From: Polytrichum commune
Taxonomy: Eukaryota > Streptophyta > Polytrichopsida > Polytrichales > Polytrichaceae
Length of the DNA: 64,000 bases
Assembly (NCBI GenBank): GCA_950295325.1
Contig: OX485806.1
Span: 12,588,001 to 12,652,000, forward strand
Reading direction: 5' to 3'
Shown here one piece after another: positions 20,641-31,990 of this stretch. Within the stretch, counting starts at the first letter, position 1. Each line of letters starts with the position of its first letter. The notes below the pieces were generated by a model that was not told the origin of the DNA, searched no databases, and saw only the letters and a program-made list of their open reading frames with translations. A program made the position numbers and the translations under genes.

Positions 20641-21060
20641 TTTTTCAATTGTTTATAGTTTGATAGTGTTCTTGTGCTGCTTTTGTACAACAGAGAGACC
20701 TAGAAGATTTGGGAGTGCAATTCGACCCTTTCATGATACTCTTGTGTACCATAATGAATGCGACCCTGTCAATGCAGGGTTCAGCCCTACACTTAAAATC
20801 TTACCAATTTCTTCCATCCCGGCCCTAAATGGCTTACGAGGTGTGGCAATTTATGAGGTTTCTGCAATTTAAACTGCAATTTCTCAATTGTGCATAGACT
20901 GATAGTGTTGTTGTGCAGTTTCTGTACCAACATTGAACCTAGAAAAATTTGGGACTGCAATTTGTCATGATACTTGTGTACCGTAATTGGTGTGCTTCGC
21001 TCAATGCAGGGTTCAGTCCTACAGTTTCATCTTACCAATTTCTTCCATCCAGGGATGTCA
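20641..21060. repeat. Local direct duplication downstream of H1
   Basis: Two copies of about 175 bp (20641-20822 and 20880-21051), both containing TGATAGTGTT, ATGATACT followed by TTGTGTACC, GTTCAG, CCTACA and TTACCAATTTCTTCCATCC. They differ at many positions, so the duplication is not recent. It starts in the probable 3' untranslated region of H1. Confidence 0.75.
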
Positions 21061-21960
21061 ACAGCTGACGGTGAGCATGTATTGCTTGGCGATAATGCAA
21101 GGTGCTTCAGGGCACAATTTGATGCAATTCTTTGAAATATAGGTAAGATGTTCATTGTTCCTTCAACGGAGGCCAGCATCAATAGGTTTCCAATTGTTGA
21201 GAGATTGTCTGCTCATTTCACAGCTATTGTCGGTTAGGGATCCACGCAGCTTTGAAGTAGAATTTCCTTCTCTAGCTCTTTGATTTGCTACTGTCGTGTG
21301 TTTTAGACCTACCTCAGGTAATGCAATCATGAAAGTCATGTCGAAGTTCTACATTTGAATTGCAACCTCGACACGATTCTGATTGACAAATTCTCTTAAT
21401 TTCATAACGATCTATGCAGTATGCATCACTTAGTGCATTGAAACCCAAATTGTCTTACCCAAAAAGCCTTTAGTGCTTAGAAGTTAGTGGTCTCACATTT
21501 TGTATTCTCGCCACCAAAAGTGTACTAGGGTTTTTTTTCTGGAGGGATGCACAATTTATCGGTTTGAATTGGACTGGCATCCACAAGTTCAAATTTCCTA
21601 GACTTTGAGCTTCCCGGACTGATTTGAATTTTGAATTGGATGCAGGCTAAGTAGTTCCTGCTCCTTTCACTTAAGTTCATAATCATTTTATTAGTACTAG
21701 TATCCATTATACTACTCTTACCTCAGAGTGTATATGGTACATGTTTCAATCATTCATCCTGTGTATGAAGTTGTCCCTACGTAATGCTTATTACTGCGGG
21801 GCAAACACCGATTCTCTGAATCCTCGAAACAGAATCCGACCTCAATTTCGATGTAAGCCAGTTTATCAGAGTTGAACGCATTCGGACTAGGTAGCGACCC
21901 TTGCACTTGACCGCAGCAGGAAACGTAGCGGAGATGCTTCATTCAAGCACTGAAGTGGGA
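21061..21960. other. No gene recognised
   Basis: AT-rich intergenic sequence. No coding similarity or repeat stands out. Confidence 0.45.
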
Positions 21961-23110
21961 AGTGAATCGTGAGAGGCGCTTGGCAAGCAACCTCGCATAT
22001 CATGTGGAGGCTAGATAGGCATTTTATGTGTAACTGGCGAAACATGGCAACGACGTGGTCGCGAGGTCAAACGGGATCCAATCTCGACTGACGACACTAT
22101 GGACGGTGGAGCTGCATGTTCGACCAAGACCTCAAGCGCATATCAAGCGAGTCATTCAATCTCGTGGTGCGAAGCTCGCACGGGAAGTTCATAGGAAGTT
22201 AAGGCTTCGCAGATGTTTAAAGTGACGGAGTGTGATTTCTGCTGAGGTGGCAGCAAACGAGAGTTGGGTGGACAAACGCTTTCACTCGAACACTGAACTG
22301 GGAAGTGCATCACGTAGCACCTGTCAGAGAAGTCCATCTCTCGATGTACTGGCCAAATTGGCGTCGCTAGAGGTGCCATAACAAGATCGCTGGATCAAAT
22401 AATGAAATCTGATTTTCAAACACCCACAAGGAAAGCTCAAGATAACCACCAGAAATCTGTTCGACCAAGACTGCAAGCAAGCACGTACGGGTCAACACAT
22501 CCTCGTTGGTGTGTCAAGGTCGCACCAAAGGGTTCAATATCGAAGGAACGGAGTAGGATTTGTGCTGTGCAGGCGACAGAAGGCAATTGATGTTGACGGA
22601 CTCGGTGGCAGCGAGCGAGGGTTTGGCACAAACAGAAAATTCTCGACCCACGCCATGAATGGTGGAGCTGTATGTTCGCGGTTCTCACATGCTCGCGTCA
22701 GAAGGTCGCATCAGAAAGTTCAATTTCCCAGAATTTAACGTAACGAAGTAGGAATCTGTGCCGAGTAGGTGTAAGGGAGGCGACCGATGCTGATGGCCTC
22801 GGTGGCAGCGAGCGAACGAGCGAGATTTTTTACGATAAAATCACCAGAACACGCAAGCAAAATTCAATGGTTTCACTCCAACGCCATGGACGGTGGGAGC
22901 TCCATGTCCACGACCGACACTGCGAACAAGCGAATGCGCGCGCGCGTTCGAGGTTTTCAAGCTCGCATCACAAAGTTAAGGTTTCACCGAGTGTTAAGTG
23001 ATAGCGGAAGAACGCATTTGTGCTGAGTAGGCAAGGGGAAGGGCGATCGAAGATGCCGATGGCTCGGTGGCAGCACGCGAGGGTTTGGTGGCTCGTCTCC
23101 GAAGGCAGAA
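21960..23110. repeat. Degenerate repeat block
   Basis: Recurring phrases at irregular spacing of about 200-260 bp, including CTCGGTGGCAGCGAGCGA (22602, 22798, 23061 with changes), ATGGACGGTGGAGCTGCATG and variants (22098, 22655, 22886), AAGCTCGCATCACAAAGTTA and variants, and GTGCTGAGTAGGC. This looks like an old tandem array broken by changes. No coding frame is shared between units. Confidence 0.6.
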
Positions 23111-23234
23111 GGAGTAGACGAGTGGCAAGCTCTTTGAGGGGAGGGAGGATCCCACGCCGTGCCCTAAACCGACGCTGGATTTGAATAATGCGACGGGTTC
23201 TAAATTCGGACATGGAGACCATGGGCCGAATCTA

Positions 23235-23400
23235 CAGGGGCCGGAGATAAGCCCCCTGCCCCGCCCGGCCTGCCCCGGCCTGCCCGCAGGATCAGCTCAG
23301 GTGGTCGCCTTTTTCCAGCCGGGCAGAACGGGCAGCCCCGCCTCGTCCCCGCCCCGCCGCCCGCCCGCCCGCCCACCCGCCCCATTTTCAAACGCCTGCC
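23235..23400. repeat. C-rich low-complexity stretch
   Basis: Repeated CCCGCC, CCGCCC and GCCTGCCC phrases, far more GC-rich than its surroundings. Open frames in it are composition artefacts. Confidence 0.7.
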
Positions 23401-23499
23401 ACCTGTCCCTCCGAATTTTCCTACCTGCCCGCCTTTCAAATTGGTTTGAATTGCAGCAATGAATCCTTCCCTCCCTCCCCCTTCCCTCCACATTCCAAG

Positions 23500-24500
23500 G
23501 TCTCACCTATACTCTTTCCATATCGCTTCGATCCCCCCACCTCCACCCAATTTTATCCATGGCTAAACACTTGGTATTTACTTATGCATTTGTACTTCTA
23601 CATACATATATATATAGCTAAATAAAAATTTCTATATTTAATAGTTTCTAAATTTTTAATCATAGTCATTAATTCAATCGCGATGTACATGTTTGTAATT
23701 TGGATCGTCGTAAGATCGAGCTCGTATAATTCACTCACACTTGACCGTTGTTGTCATGGTTGACTTTCCCTTTCAATAGTTGTTGGGGTTTGTACAAGTC
23801 GTCATGTGTCCTATAGAAATGCACCCCTTGATGTTTTAAGGGTTAAGGTGCATATCCCCAAAGGATTCGGTAGCCTTTGAAGCCCGCACTTGGTTGCATG
23901 GGTGTTGTATTGAGGTGGAATAGGAGAGGGCCTCGAGGGGGAAGATTTCCCCAAAAAATGAAGGGACTCGTCTTGAGAGCGGAGGTTGAGGGCATCGTGG
24001 CCCGACATTTTCGGAAGGAGGTTCATGTGGCGTTCCCAAGCCCACCCGCAAATGGAAAAGGGAGGGGATTCTGGGGGCCCTCTTGTTAACACGCAAAAAT
24101 CTCCTTTGAGTATTATTAAACTTGTGGAACAAGGGAACGAGCACTTGGGAAAAAAAAGTAAAGTAGTGGTGGAAGTGTTGGGCTCAAGCTAAGTCACTTA
24201 CCTAGTCCACACATGACTAGGCTTCCAAAACAATAGTTAATCACGAGAAGCACTTCAATTGCTCAAGGAGTCGAGTACCGTTGATGCGTAATGTGTAATT
24301 AGAGTTATGCAATGTTATGATTGTTTAATGAGAATGTAATATTTTACCAAGAAAAGCGTTTTATGTTCTACAAATGTTCAAAACGACCTATTGAACGTTC
24401 ATAAGTAAAAACCGAACTCATAAGGTCGACGTTATTGCATTGTGTAAGTCCGAATTAGTAACACACACTAATTGGGATAAGCAGTGTAATTCTAAGGGAA
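23500..24500. other. No gene recognised
   Basis: Short overlapping open frames around 23810-24190 occur on both strands. None shows a recognisable family, and the region lacks conserved-looking splice structure. Confidence 0.4.
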
Positions 24501-24508
24501 ACAAACAA

Positions 24509-24536
24509 TGTGTGTGTGTGTGTGGGGGGGGGGGTT
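24509..24536. repeat. GT / poly-G microsatellite
   Basis: GT dinucleotides followed by a run of G. Confidence 0.9.
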
Positions 24537-24614
24537 TGCAGTGAAGCCTAAGTTGACCTACTCCAGGTCATTCCTTATCCACCCGGAATTCAAACGCAGC
24601 ACCCAATCATAATG

Positions 24615-24996
24615 GGCCGTCGGATCGCGAGACAACCAAGGGCTCCGATCAGGCTCCAGTGCAGCGATCCGCGTGGTGGCATCCCAATCAGCTGATTCGG
24701 TTTTATTGTCGCCCCTGCTTCCTGGACACTGAAGATGCCAATCCACACATTCAAACCCGGGAGGATCTCCACCGTTGGACCCCCCTCATCTGAGCGGCTC
24801 AGTTACAAAAGGAGCACTTAGCCGTTGGATCCTGGGGCCAACGCCCCAGATTCGCCGGGACGGAGAGCAACTGTGGGACGTTGGATCCACGAAGTTTGAA
24901 CACATCGTGGGTATCGATCTGTGCCGTGTGAGGGACGCGCTCTTATTGGTGCCCTGCTGACCTCCGTACTGTTCGATGGGCTCTCGATCGGACGGC
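24615..24996. promoter_or_regulatory. Cluster of CCGTTGGATC-type motifs
   Basis: Five related motifs in under 400 bp: GGCCGTCGGATC (24615), CCGTTGGAC (24772), CCGTTGGATCC (24822), ACGTTGGATCC (24878) and, inverted, GATCGGACGGC (24986). Similar motifs are common upstream of plant genes, but I cannot name a binding protein. No gene directly follows on either strand, so the promoter role is a guess. Confidence 0.3.
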
Positions 24997-25009
24997 TGTG
25001 AAATGGTGA

Positions 25010-27500
25010 TCCTTGTGACTGGGATGTCGTCGGCGTGATTCGTGGTTTCATCCATCCTCGCTGGTGCAGGTGTGGCGATTTCATCCGTGCTTTCTGTGGG
25101 TAAATGACTTACATTGTCCATGTTCCGTGTTGGGTTTTCGAAGCAAGCCCCTTCTTGCCCATATAATAAGGTACCCGGGCCTTACAATGTCATTTCTCCT
25201 TATCCGACGATTAGCCCCCCTTCTCCTTAGGAAATACGATGGAATATCGTAGAGGGGCTCCCTATTGCATCTTAACATGTGCGTGAATGTAGTTTCCATG
25301 TGGGATATAAGTAGGTTGTGGCGAATGTGAGCATGACACGTGGCAATGGTAAGTTTTGAGGGAAAATCATTATTATTTTTCTTGCTAGAATAGAATCATT
25401 TGTTGTAGTACAAGATGCTTAAGAAAATTCAAATGAAGGTTGTAGCCATTCTTCTTATGATTCTCAGAGATCCATATCCCACCACACACTACTCAAATAT
25501 ATGTGTCCGATTAAGATGCGCAATCGAATTAGGCGCTCTTACAATGATCAACTTTCTGATGTGAAAGGACCTTTACAATTGTTTGAAAGAAATTCTTGTG
25601 AGTGATACCAGTTTGGATAGTGAACTTGTGGGCGAGTTACAATTGAACATCCTTTGTTTTCGTAGACAACCATAGCGAATCACCATGTTTGAGATGTGAG
25701 GTATGTGGTGTTTGTGTAGAGAGAATCTTATACTTGAATCTTTAACCACTCAATATGTTTTCATAATATCACTTCCAGTTGTGGGCAATGTATCATTTGA
25801 AAGAAATTAAGAATGTGAATCAAAAGAGCATAATTTCATTTTCTTAGTCCAAGAATTGATAGAAAAGGGTATCAAAGATCGACATGAAGATGCTACTTCC
25901 AAATATTGTGCAATTGATTTTCAAATAGTCATGCGGTCAAATGGCTTAGAGTTAGGAGGCACAAGAAAAGCATGGAGAAGGTCTATAAAAAAAATTGTTT
26001 GTTTGTAAAAAAAAACGAGCAAATTTTGAAGGAGATATCATCATGATGTTACATAGTCCGGTTTGTCAAATAGTCTACACCCACATTATTACCCCCAATG
26101 GTGTTTAGTGCGGATTCCTCGCTATTCATAACATTATTCTGATGCATGGTTGTGTTCAATTCTATTTTAGCATCTCACATGCGCATCCGCTATCTTACCT
26201 TCATGGGAAAAAACTTAGTAAATAAGAAGAAAAAGATGTCGGTACGAATAGCAAGAATATTGTGAACAATGTTGGTATTTTCAATAATATTGTTGCTATG
26301 AATAGTATTTTTAATGAGTAATACCTAGATGAACCTACGAATATTGTCAAGAGTATCACTCCACCCAAATTTACGAATTCAGCCTGAATGTATGAATAAT
26401 AAATGACTATTCTTACTTAGTTTGGGGGGCCCACAACATATAATTGACACATTCTTGGGTCATGGAACTGACCCACATGGCTAACTAATGTTTTGTTAGT
26501 GTGGCCCCATAATATTTACCATAATCAATGCGGTGGCATCATAGTAGTTTGGGATGGTATTAGAGATGACATCGAACCCCAACTAAGTAGCGACTACACA
26601 AAACATCCGATGTAGTGTGTGGTCCCACACTGTTCATGATCCAAACCACACTAATTATCTTTTATATATATTAGGTGACAACCTAGAGTCTAATCAACAT
26701 GGCACACCAATTTGAATGCCACACTATTTTATGTCGCCTATGCCAGATATTTGGGTGGTGTAGTCAATAGGGTGGGTGGAGTTTAAAGTATCGCGCAAGG
26801 ACTTATGAGTTTCTTTGGGTTAACTTTGAGGACCGGGGTTAAAAGATCGGAGAATCTTTGTAGGGCCACGCAGCGAGGTGACGTACAAAGTAAGAAAGGT
26901 GGGAAGGTGCTCCTCCGCTAGTCCAACCCCCAAGGAAAGACTCCCTTAACCTCGGAAACATCACAAAAAAAGCCTCACCATCAACTTAAGCTAAGGTGTG
27001 GATAGATAGATACGTAGGCCCAATCACGAGCTCCGCCATTACATTCATTCATTCATGCATACCAAAGGCCCACACTATTTCCAACATCTTGGAGGGTGTG
27101 AACTATAACGACGTTGCCTCTCTCTCGTCCTACGAGGGTGGGATCGAGCATCCGGAGTGGAGGGTTTGGGTGTGATCGGTCGACATCCAAGTGTTTCCGA
27201 GTGCATCCGGTGACACGTTGATATCTTTCGGTTTTCCTTTATTAAGTTAAGGGTATGTTCTATAGATTCTTATGTTCTAAAAACGATCGGCGATTCGCCT
27301 AAAGTATGGAACTTGCACGAGTTATTTCTCAAATTCAACTGCACTGTTTGTAACTAGCGGTGGGATCTCACCATTCATAGGTGGGAATAGGGTCAAATAG
27401 TCTATTTAGGTCATGCGTAAGGCTCCAACAAGGCAAGGTGTGTGACAAGGGAAGCACATCACGGTTTTTTTCCTCTTCTTCTTTTAATTATGATCACCCT
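25010..27500. other. No gene recognised
   Basis: AT-rich. A segment at 26570-26650 (CCAACTAAGTAGCGACTAC and neighbours) resembles 28555-28625 (CTAACTAAGTTAGGTAGCGG), suggesting a shared old dispersed repeat. Nothing else is supportable. Confidence 0.4.
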
Positions 27501-27504
27501 ATTT

Positions 27505-27636
27505 TCTCACAACATGACATTTTTTTGGGGGGGGGGGGGGGGGGACACATGAGGTGTTTTTGACTACATGGCTAGTTTTCCATGAAGTAGAGAGGATTTC
27601 ACGGCCGGGAATCGAACTGCTCTCACAACATGACAT
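27505..27636 (-). mobile_element. Truncated SINE-like insertion with 16-bp target duplication
   Basis: TCTCACAACATGACAT at 27505-27520 is repeated exactly at 27621-27636. Between them lie 100 bp that read, on the minus strand, GCAGTTCGATTCCCGGCCG (a tRNA B-box-like start), then a body with ACTAGCCATGTAGTCAAAAA, then a run of 18 C and 6 A. A variable-length target duplication and A-rich end are typical of LINE-mobilised insertions. The body matches 60290-60350 on the plus strand. The tRNA A-box half is missing, so it is 5'-truncated. Confidence 0.75.
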
Positions 27637-27699
27637 CAACTTTTCCCTATAATAACCCTTTATCACCAAAGAGGTCACCGTGGAGCCACTTCGGAGTTT

Positions 27700-28330
27700 C
27701 ATCCTCCCACCCACTGTGCACGAAAATTGTTTGATGTTTCAAGAATATTTAGGAGCAAGTCTTGTTGTTCAATCTCATTTTAATATGAAGGACAAAGACT
27801 TTTTAAAGTTTTTTTTTTGGGAAGCTCGTAGAGGATCACTAAGACTTGGAGGAGGATGGAAATTCTTATTTAGGTGGGTGTTGCTTACTATAGGATCTAG
27901 CAACTTTAGTAGTGTGGGCAACACTTGGAACCAACAATGTTTTGAAATTGGCATGGTTTTTAAGCTCATTATGAGAGACATTCATCATCTGGTTAATGAA
28001 CATTACCCACCTCCAAAATAGGCATATGAATTTCGAATTTGGAAATCAAAATTCACACATATGTGTGTTCTAAGTATGACTTAATTTTTTATTGCACCTC
28101 TTCATTCGTACGTCATCCAAAGTCAAGGATTTTCGCTGGCTACACCAACTTGAGAACTTCAAATGTGTGAACTTTGCATAGTCTCAAATTTTGCTTGAAA
28201 TGAAGAGTTTTTCCTCTCTCCATATCTTCATATTAGGGTTGGTTCCCCGCATGCAAGTGGTTGACTTAAAAAAACATGTTGGTGATAGTGGGCTAATTAA
28301 ATACCCCTCGACATCAGTGTGCCCATAATT
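27700..28330. repeat. Dispersed repeat of unknown class, copy 1
   Basis: Matches 56880-57450 and 61430-61890 in order: GATCACTAAGACTT, ACCTCCAAAATAGGCATATG, CCAACTTGAGAACTTCAA, CATGCAAGTGG, TGTTGGTGATAGTGGGCTAA, CCCCTCGACATCA. All copies are strongly diverged. Read on the minus strand, copies 1 and 2 share an SLSD-containing protein segment, so the family was probably once coding in that direction. Confidence 0.6.
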
Positions 28331-28740
28331 TATGTCTTTCGTTCCTTTGGTGTAAGCAAAGGAAGGAGAAAAGTACCCACATCGGGATGCGTGAAAGCAC
28401 TTTGAAATGTCCTCAAGTTTAGTGCGAGCCAAGATAATTTCCTAGAACCCAAGGTCATGAATAGTGGGCACTTGCCACACGCGTGGTTTCACAAAGATAT
28501 TTGGGGGACGATCTCGTGTGTTGTCACCCTCCTACACATGCCCACCACTGTTCATTGTCCTTGACGGCTCACGCCCAATCATTCACCATGCATCAAACCC
28601 TAACTAAGTTAGGTAGCGGCTACCACTAGTTACAACTATTGAGACTCGTATGCTTTCCCCACTCCAAGTAGTGGGGGTTCGATTCTCCATCAAACCATGC
28701 TCATGTTTTGCTCCCAACATCATGTCGATAAGGAGTAAGG

Positions 28741-28940
28741 CACCACCGGCCTTGGCTTGGTGGTTAGGGCTCATGACCCCCAACGAGGAGGTTGTGGGTT
28801 CTATTCCCCATGCCGGTGTGGTGCTCACCATCTTAGTCCACCCAACTATGGTGGGGGGTCCTTGGACCTTGTTGTATGGGTACCTCAAAGCCCTTTGGGG
28901 GGATACCATGTCCGGTATCTTCAAGGCACCTGTGGCTAGC
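28741..28940 (+). mobile_element. tRNA-derived SINE-like sequence
   Basis: An A-box-like TGGCTTGGTGG (28753-28763) and a B-box-like GGTTCTATTCC (28797-28807, one change from GGTTCGATTCC) stand 33 bp apart, as in the Pol III promoter of tRNA-derived SINEs. The sequence does not fold as a proper tRNA and runs on without a CCA-end boundary. A related A-box phrase (TTGGCTTGGTTGGTTAAGGC) is at 61327-61346. No target duplication was found. Confidence 0.45.
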
Positions 28941-31900
28941 TAGGAACTTGTATAGTGTGTCACTATAGTGTCCATCCTCGAAAGGGGAGAGTAGTATTTG
29001 TCCCAATGTCCCCTTGTCCAGTGGGCATCGGGTCATTGGCATTACGAACATACACTTTATTCACGCTGGCCCCTTGCTTGAAAGGGGTTGGAGTTTCTAT
29101 CTCTATATCTCGATAAGGAGTATCTCCACACTTTGCCACCACATCTCTTTCCATGTTGGTCGGTCTATATAGATCCATAGCAACCTAAGATGGCTTGAAG
29201 CCAAGGACTCAACTCGGATCCCGTGAGAAATTTGAGGTTAAAACATCTAAATCTGGAATAGTGCTTGCTAGGCCTTGGGTGCCGGTTCAGCTTACTACTG
29301 TGCTCCCCCCAACCGTAGTGGGAAAACCTAGTTGAAATTTTGAAAAATTCAATCAACCGTGTGAGAACATAGAGGCTTACCCTTCGGGATAGTAGATGCA
29401 GGCATGATTGTCCGCGCTTGCTCAAGGTGTTCACCTTTGAAAAGTGGTAATATTCTTCAAGGTCCCTCTAGATCTCGTGATGTGCATTTTCATAATGACA
29501 TATAGAAAAGAAAAGAAAAAACTCAACCAAAATATGAAGCAACACCATGTATCACTATGCCACCTACATCATATTTCTCATTTTTTTAGAGGGACCAACC
29601 AAAAAGGAAATTCTATTTACATATGAGAATATAGAGGGTTGACTACTCCGGTCAAACCTCTTTTGAACCCTAACTAATGCCACCTTCATAACACTTCACG
29701 CTTTATCTTATTAGGCTTTACATGATTTCTATACTATTATTAACAAACACACATCCTTCTTTCATACATTTTGAGGTTAGAATATTATATACGCAATAGC
29801 AAGCTCCTCCACGACCACTTTGGAGTAGTTGGAACTAGGGAAATGTGGTGGTCACAGTGGGGATGCTCTAGCCACCACACAGTGGTGGACGACTAAATTG
29901 TTGAGTCAGATTCGCATATGTAAGATACATTTCATAACTTTTAATGAGCACTTTTAGTGGAGCTTCCAAATCTTTGAAGGATCAAGTAACTAGACTTTGG
30001 AAGTCTCGGGTGCACCTCATGTTTCTTATCTGCTTAACCATATCTAGCTGGACAAGTAAAATTTGATTGTACCAATCAAAATTGGTACATGAATAAAACA
30101 AAACGTGGAATCACTCCAAAGCCATTGATAAGACATGGACCCGTGGAGGGTCAGATTGTCTACTTGTCAAACAACCTCAGAAATTTGACACATAGCCACA
30201 TTGGGAGATTCTTGCGCCAATCCCTGGAGTGGAACAATGGCATGGCCACTACACTACACTTGAATTGAATCTCTCTGATTGTCTACCACACTTATTCTCC
30301 AATCCAACCCATGATAAGTGTGGGAAACTTCATGGCGGACAGATGGAAGTGTGTACCTTTTACTTTGGCGTTGCGGCAAACGTGTGGTCACCAACCAAAG
30401 TAGTTCGAGGGTGGCTGATTGTTGGCGAGGGGCCCCGGCAGTAGTGTAAGATGTAAGGAGCTCCTCCGAAATTAAAGGTTTCTTGCGAGCTGAAAAGAAG
30501 TGTGACAAGCTATGTCTTAGCTCACGTCGTGGTGCCAATTTGTATTAACTAAGCAAGTTTGGAAGTTGTGCGTTAAGAGGAAGTAAGAAAGATGACTCCC
30601 ACATTGCCACTAGCGTGGATTATGTTTTTGTTACATCCTTGAGTTGATCTAGATCTTTATGTCGTCCCAAAGCGGGCATCACGAGAATTAGAGGGCACTC
30701 GAAGATTGATGTCTCCTTTGGAAGGTGAACACCTTTGAACATGCACACACAAGCCGGCCTGCAACTATCTCAAGGGCAAGCCCCTAGGTTCCCCACAAGG
30801 TTGATTGAAAGGATCCAATTCCACCTAGATATTTACCACTTTGATTGGGTGGACCACAGTAGCATACGGTGCACCATAAATCAAGTGAGAGGAAGTTTAC
30901 TAATCGAAGCACTATTCCAGCCTTAGACGGGTTAATCTCGGAGTTCCTGCAGGATCCAAAGTGAAGGCCTTGGGTTTAAGCCACCCCCGCATGAGAAAGT
31001 CATTCAGAGAAAAGGTTAACCTAGACTGCAATTTTTGAAAATTAATATTAAAGACAGGAAGGCTGGGTCAGTGAATTGATGGCTAACACCTTCTACACAG
31101 TTTTGTGGATGCAGTTTTGCATTTGTTCTTGCGTTAAAGTGCATGACAGGATGGAAGGTTTTGTCTGGTTCCCTTGTATTTTTGCGGCAGGATTCACACT
31201 CTTCTGCAATGCCACCACCTCAATATACTTGTGTCATATCATTGAGTTTGATCAAGTAATGAGTATAGTATTTGAAGAATCGTAATGTTAGTGTGCCGCC
31301 TATGTCATTCAAGTGGTCTTTGTGGCTATTATGGAATAATAATAAATAAGCATAAAGCTGCTTTTACACATTGAAGTAACCATTGTGATTCCCTTTCCAA
31401 TTTCATGTTTGTACTCAGTTTCCTCGAATCAATAATTTTCTCAAGATAGCACAGATCGTACCTTCACAGTTCTTTCTGAAATTGCCGTCAAAAGTTACAT
31501 CTCCAACACAGAATTATCCACCTCACAATAGGGCTTCCTCACTTCTGAGCTGTCCTCGATGACTAAACCAAATCTCAATCCTATCGGCTTCAAATAGTGT
31601 CCTGAAAGATCGAATCCCACATAGTTATGCGCTTCTCTCTCATCATTTCAGGAAAATGTACTACCCATGCTCCTCCTGCAAACCTGACGATGACCTTGGC
31701 AAAGAAAACATCTACAGTTCCTTGATCTTCATGTGTGACAAGTAATGCTATCCCACATCCTGAGTGGCAGGCACCCTTGTAATGACACCCTTGTGCGGCT
31801 ACGATTCGAGAGTAACAAACAGCATTGGTGAACAGGATCAAAGACATCAGGGTGCTAACAACCAATACAAAGATTGTTGCCACTTTTCAGAAATGGTGGA

Positions 31901-31990
31901 ATGATGCGCCCAAATTGACCTCGTGGCCTGCAGTTCAAAGTCGAATTCGTCAATGTTGTTCAGAGCCCAGCAAGTGCCATAATCATGTTG
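28941..31990. other. No gene recognised
   Basis: Intergenic sequence up to the acyltransferase stop codon. The last few hundred bases (about 31550-31990) probably include that gene's 3' untranslated region. Open frames here are short and unsupported. Confidence 0.4.

Noticed and set aside
23200-23506. Overlapping frames in the C-rich stretch
   Set aside because: Glycine/proline/arginine-rich translations produced by CCCGCC repeats; low complexity only.
28650-28690. GGGTTCGATTCTCC resembling a tRNA B box
   Set aside because: No matching A box, acceptor stem or cloverleaf around it; not a tRNA gene.
31590-31883. 97-codon minus-strand frame with a signal-peptide-like start just after the acyltransferase stop
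   Set aside because: It opens on GTG, not ATG, and sits where the 3' untranslated region should be; it has no known family.
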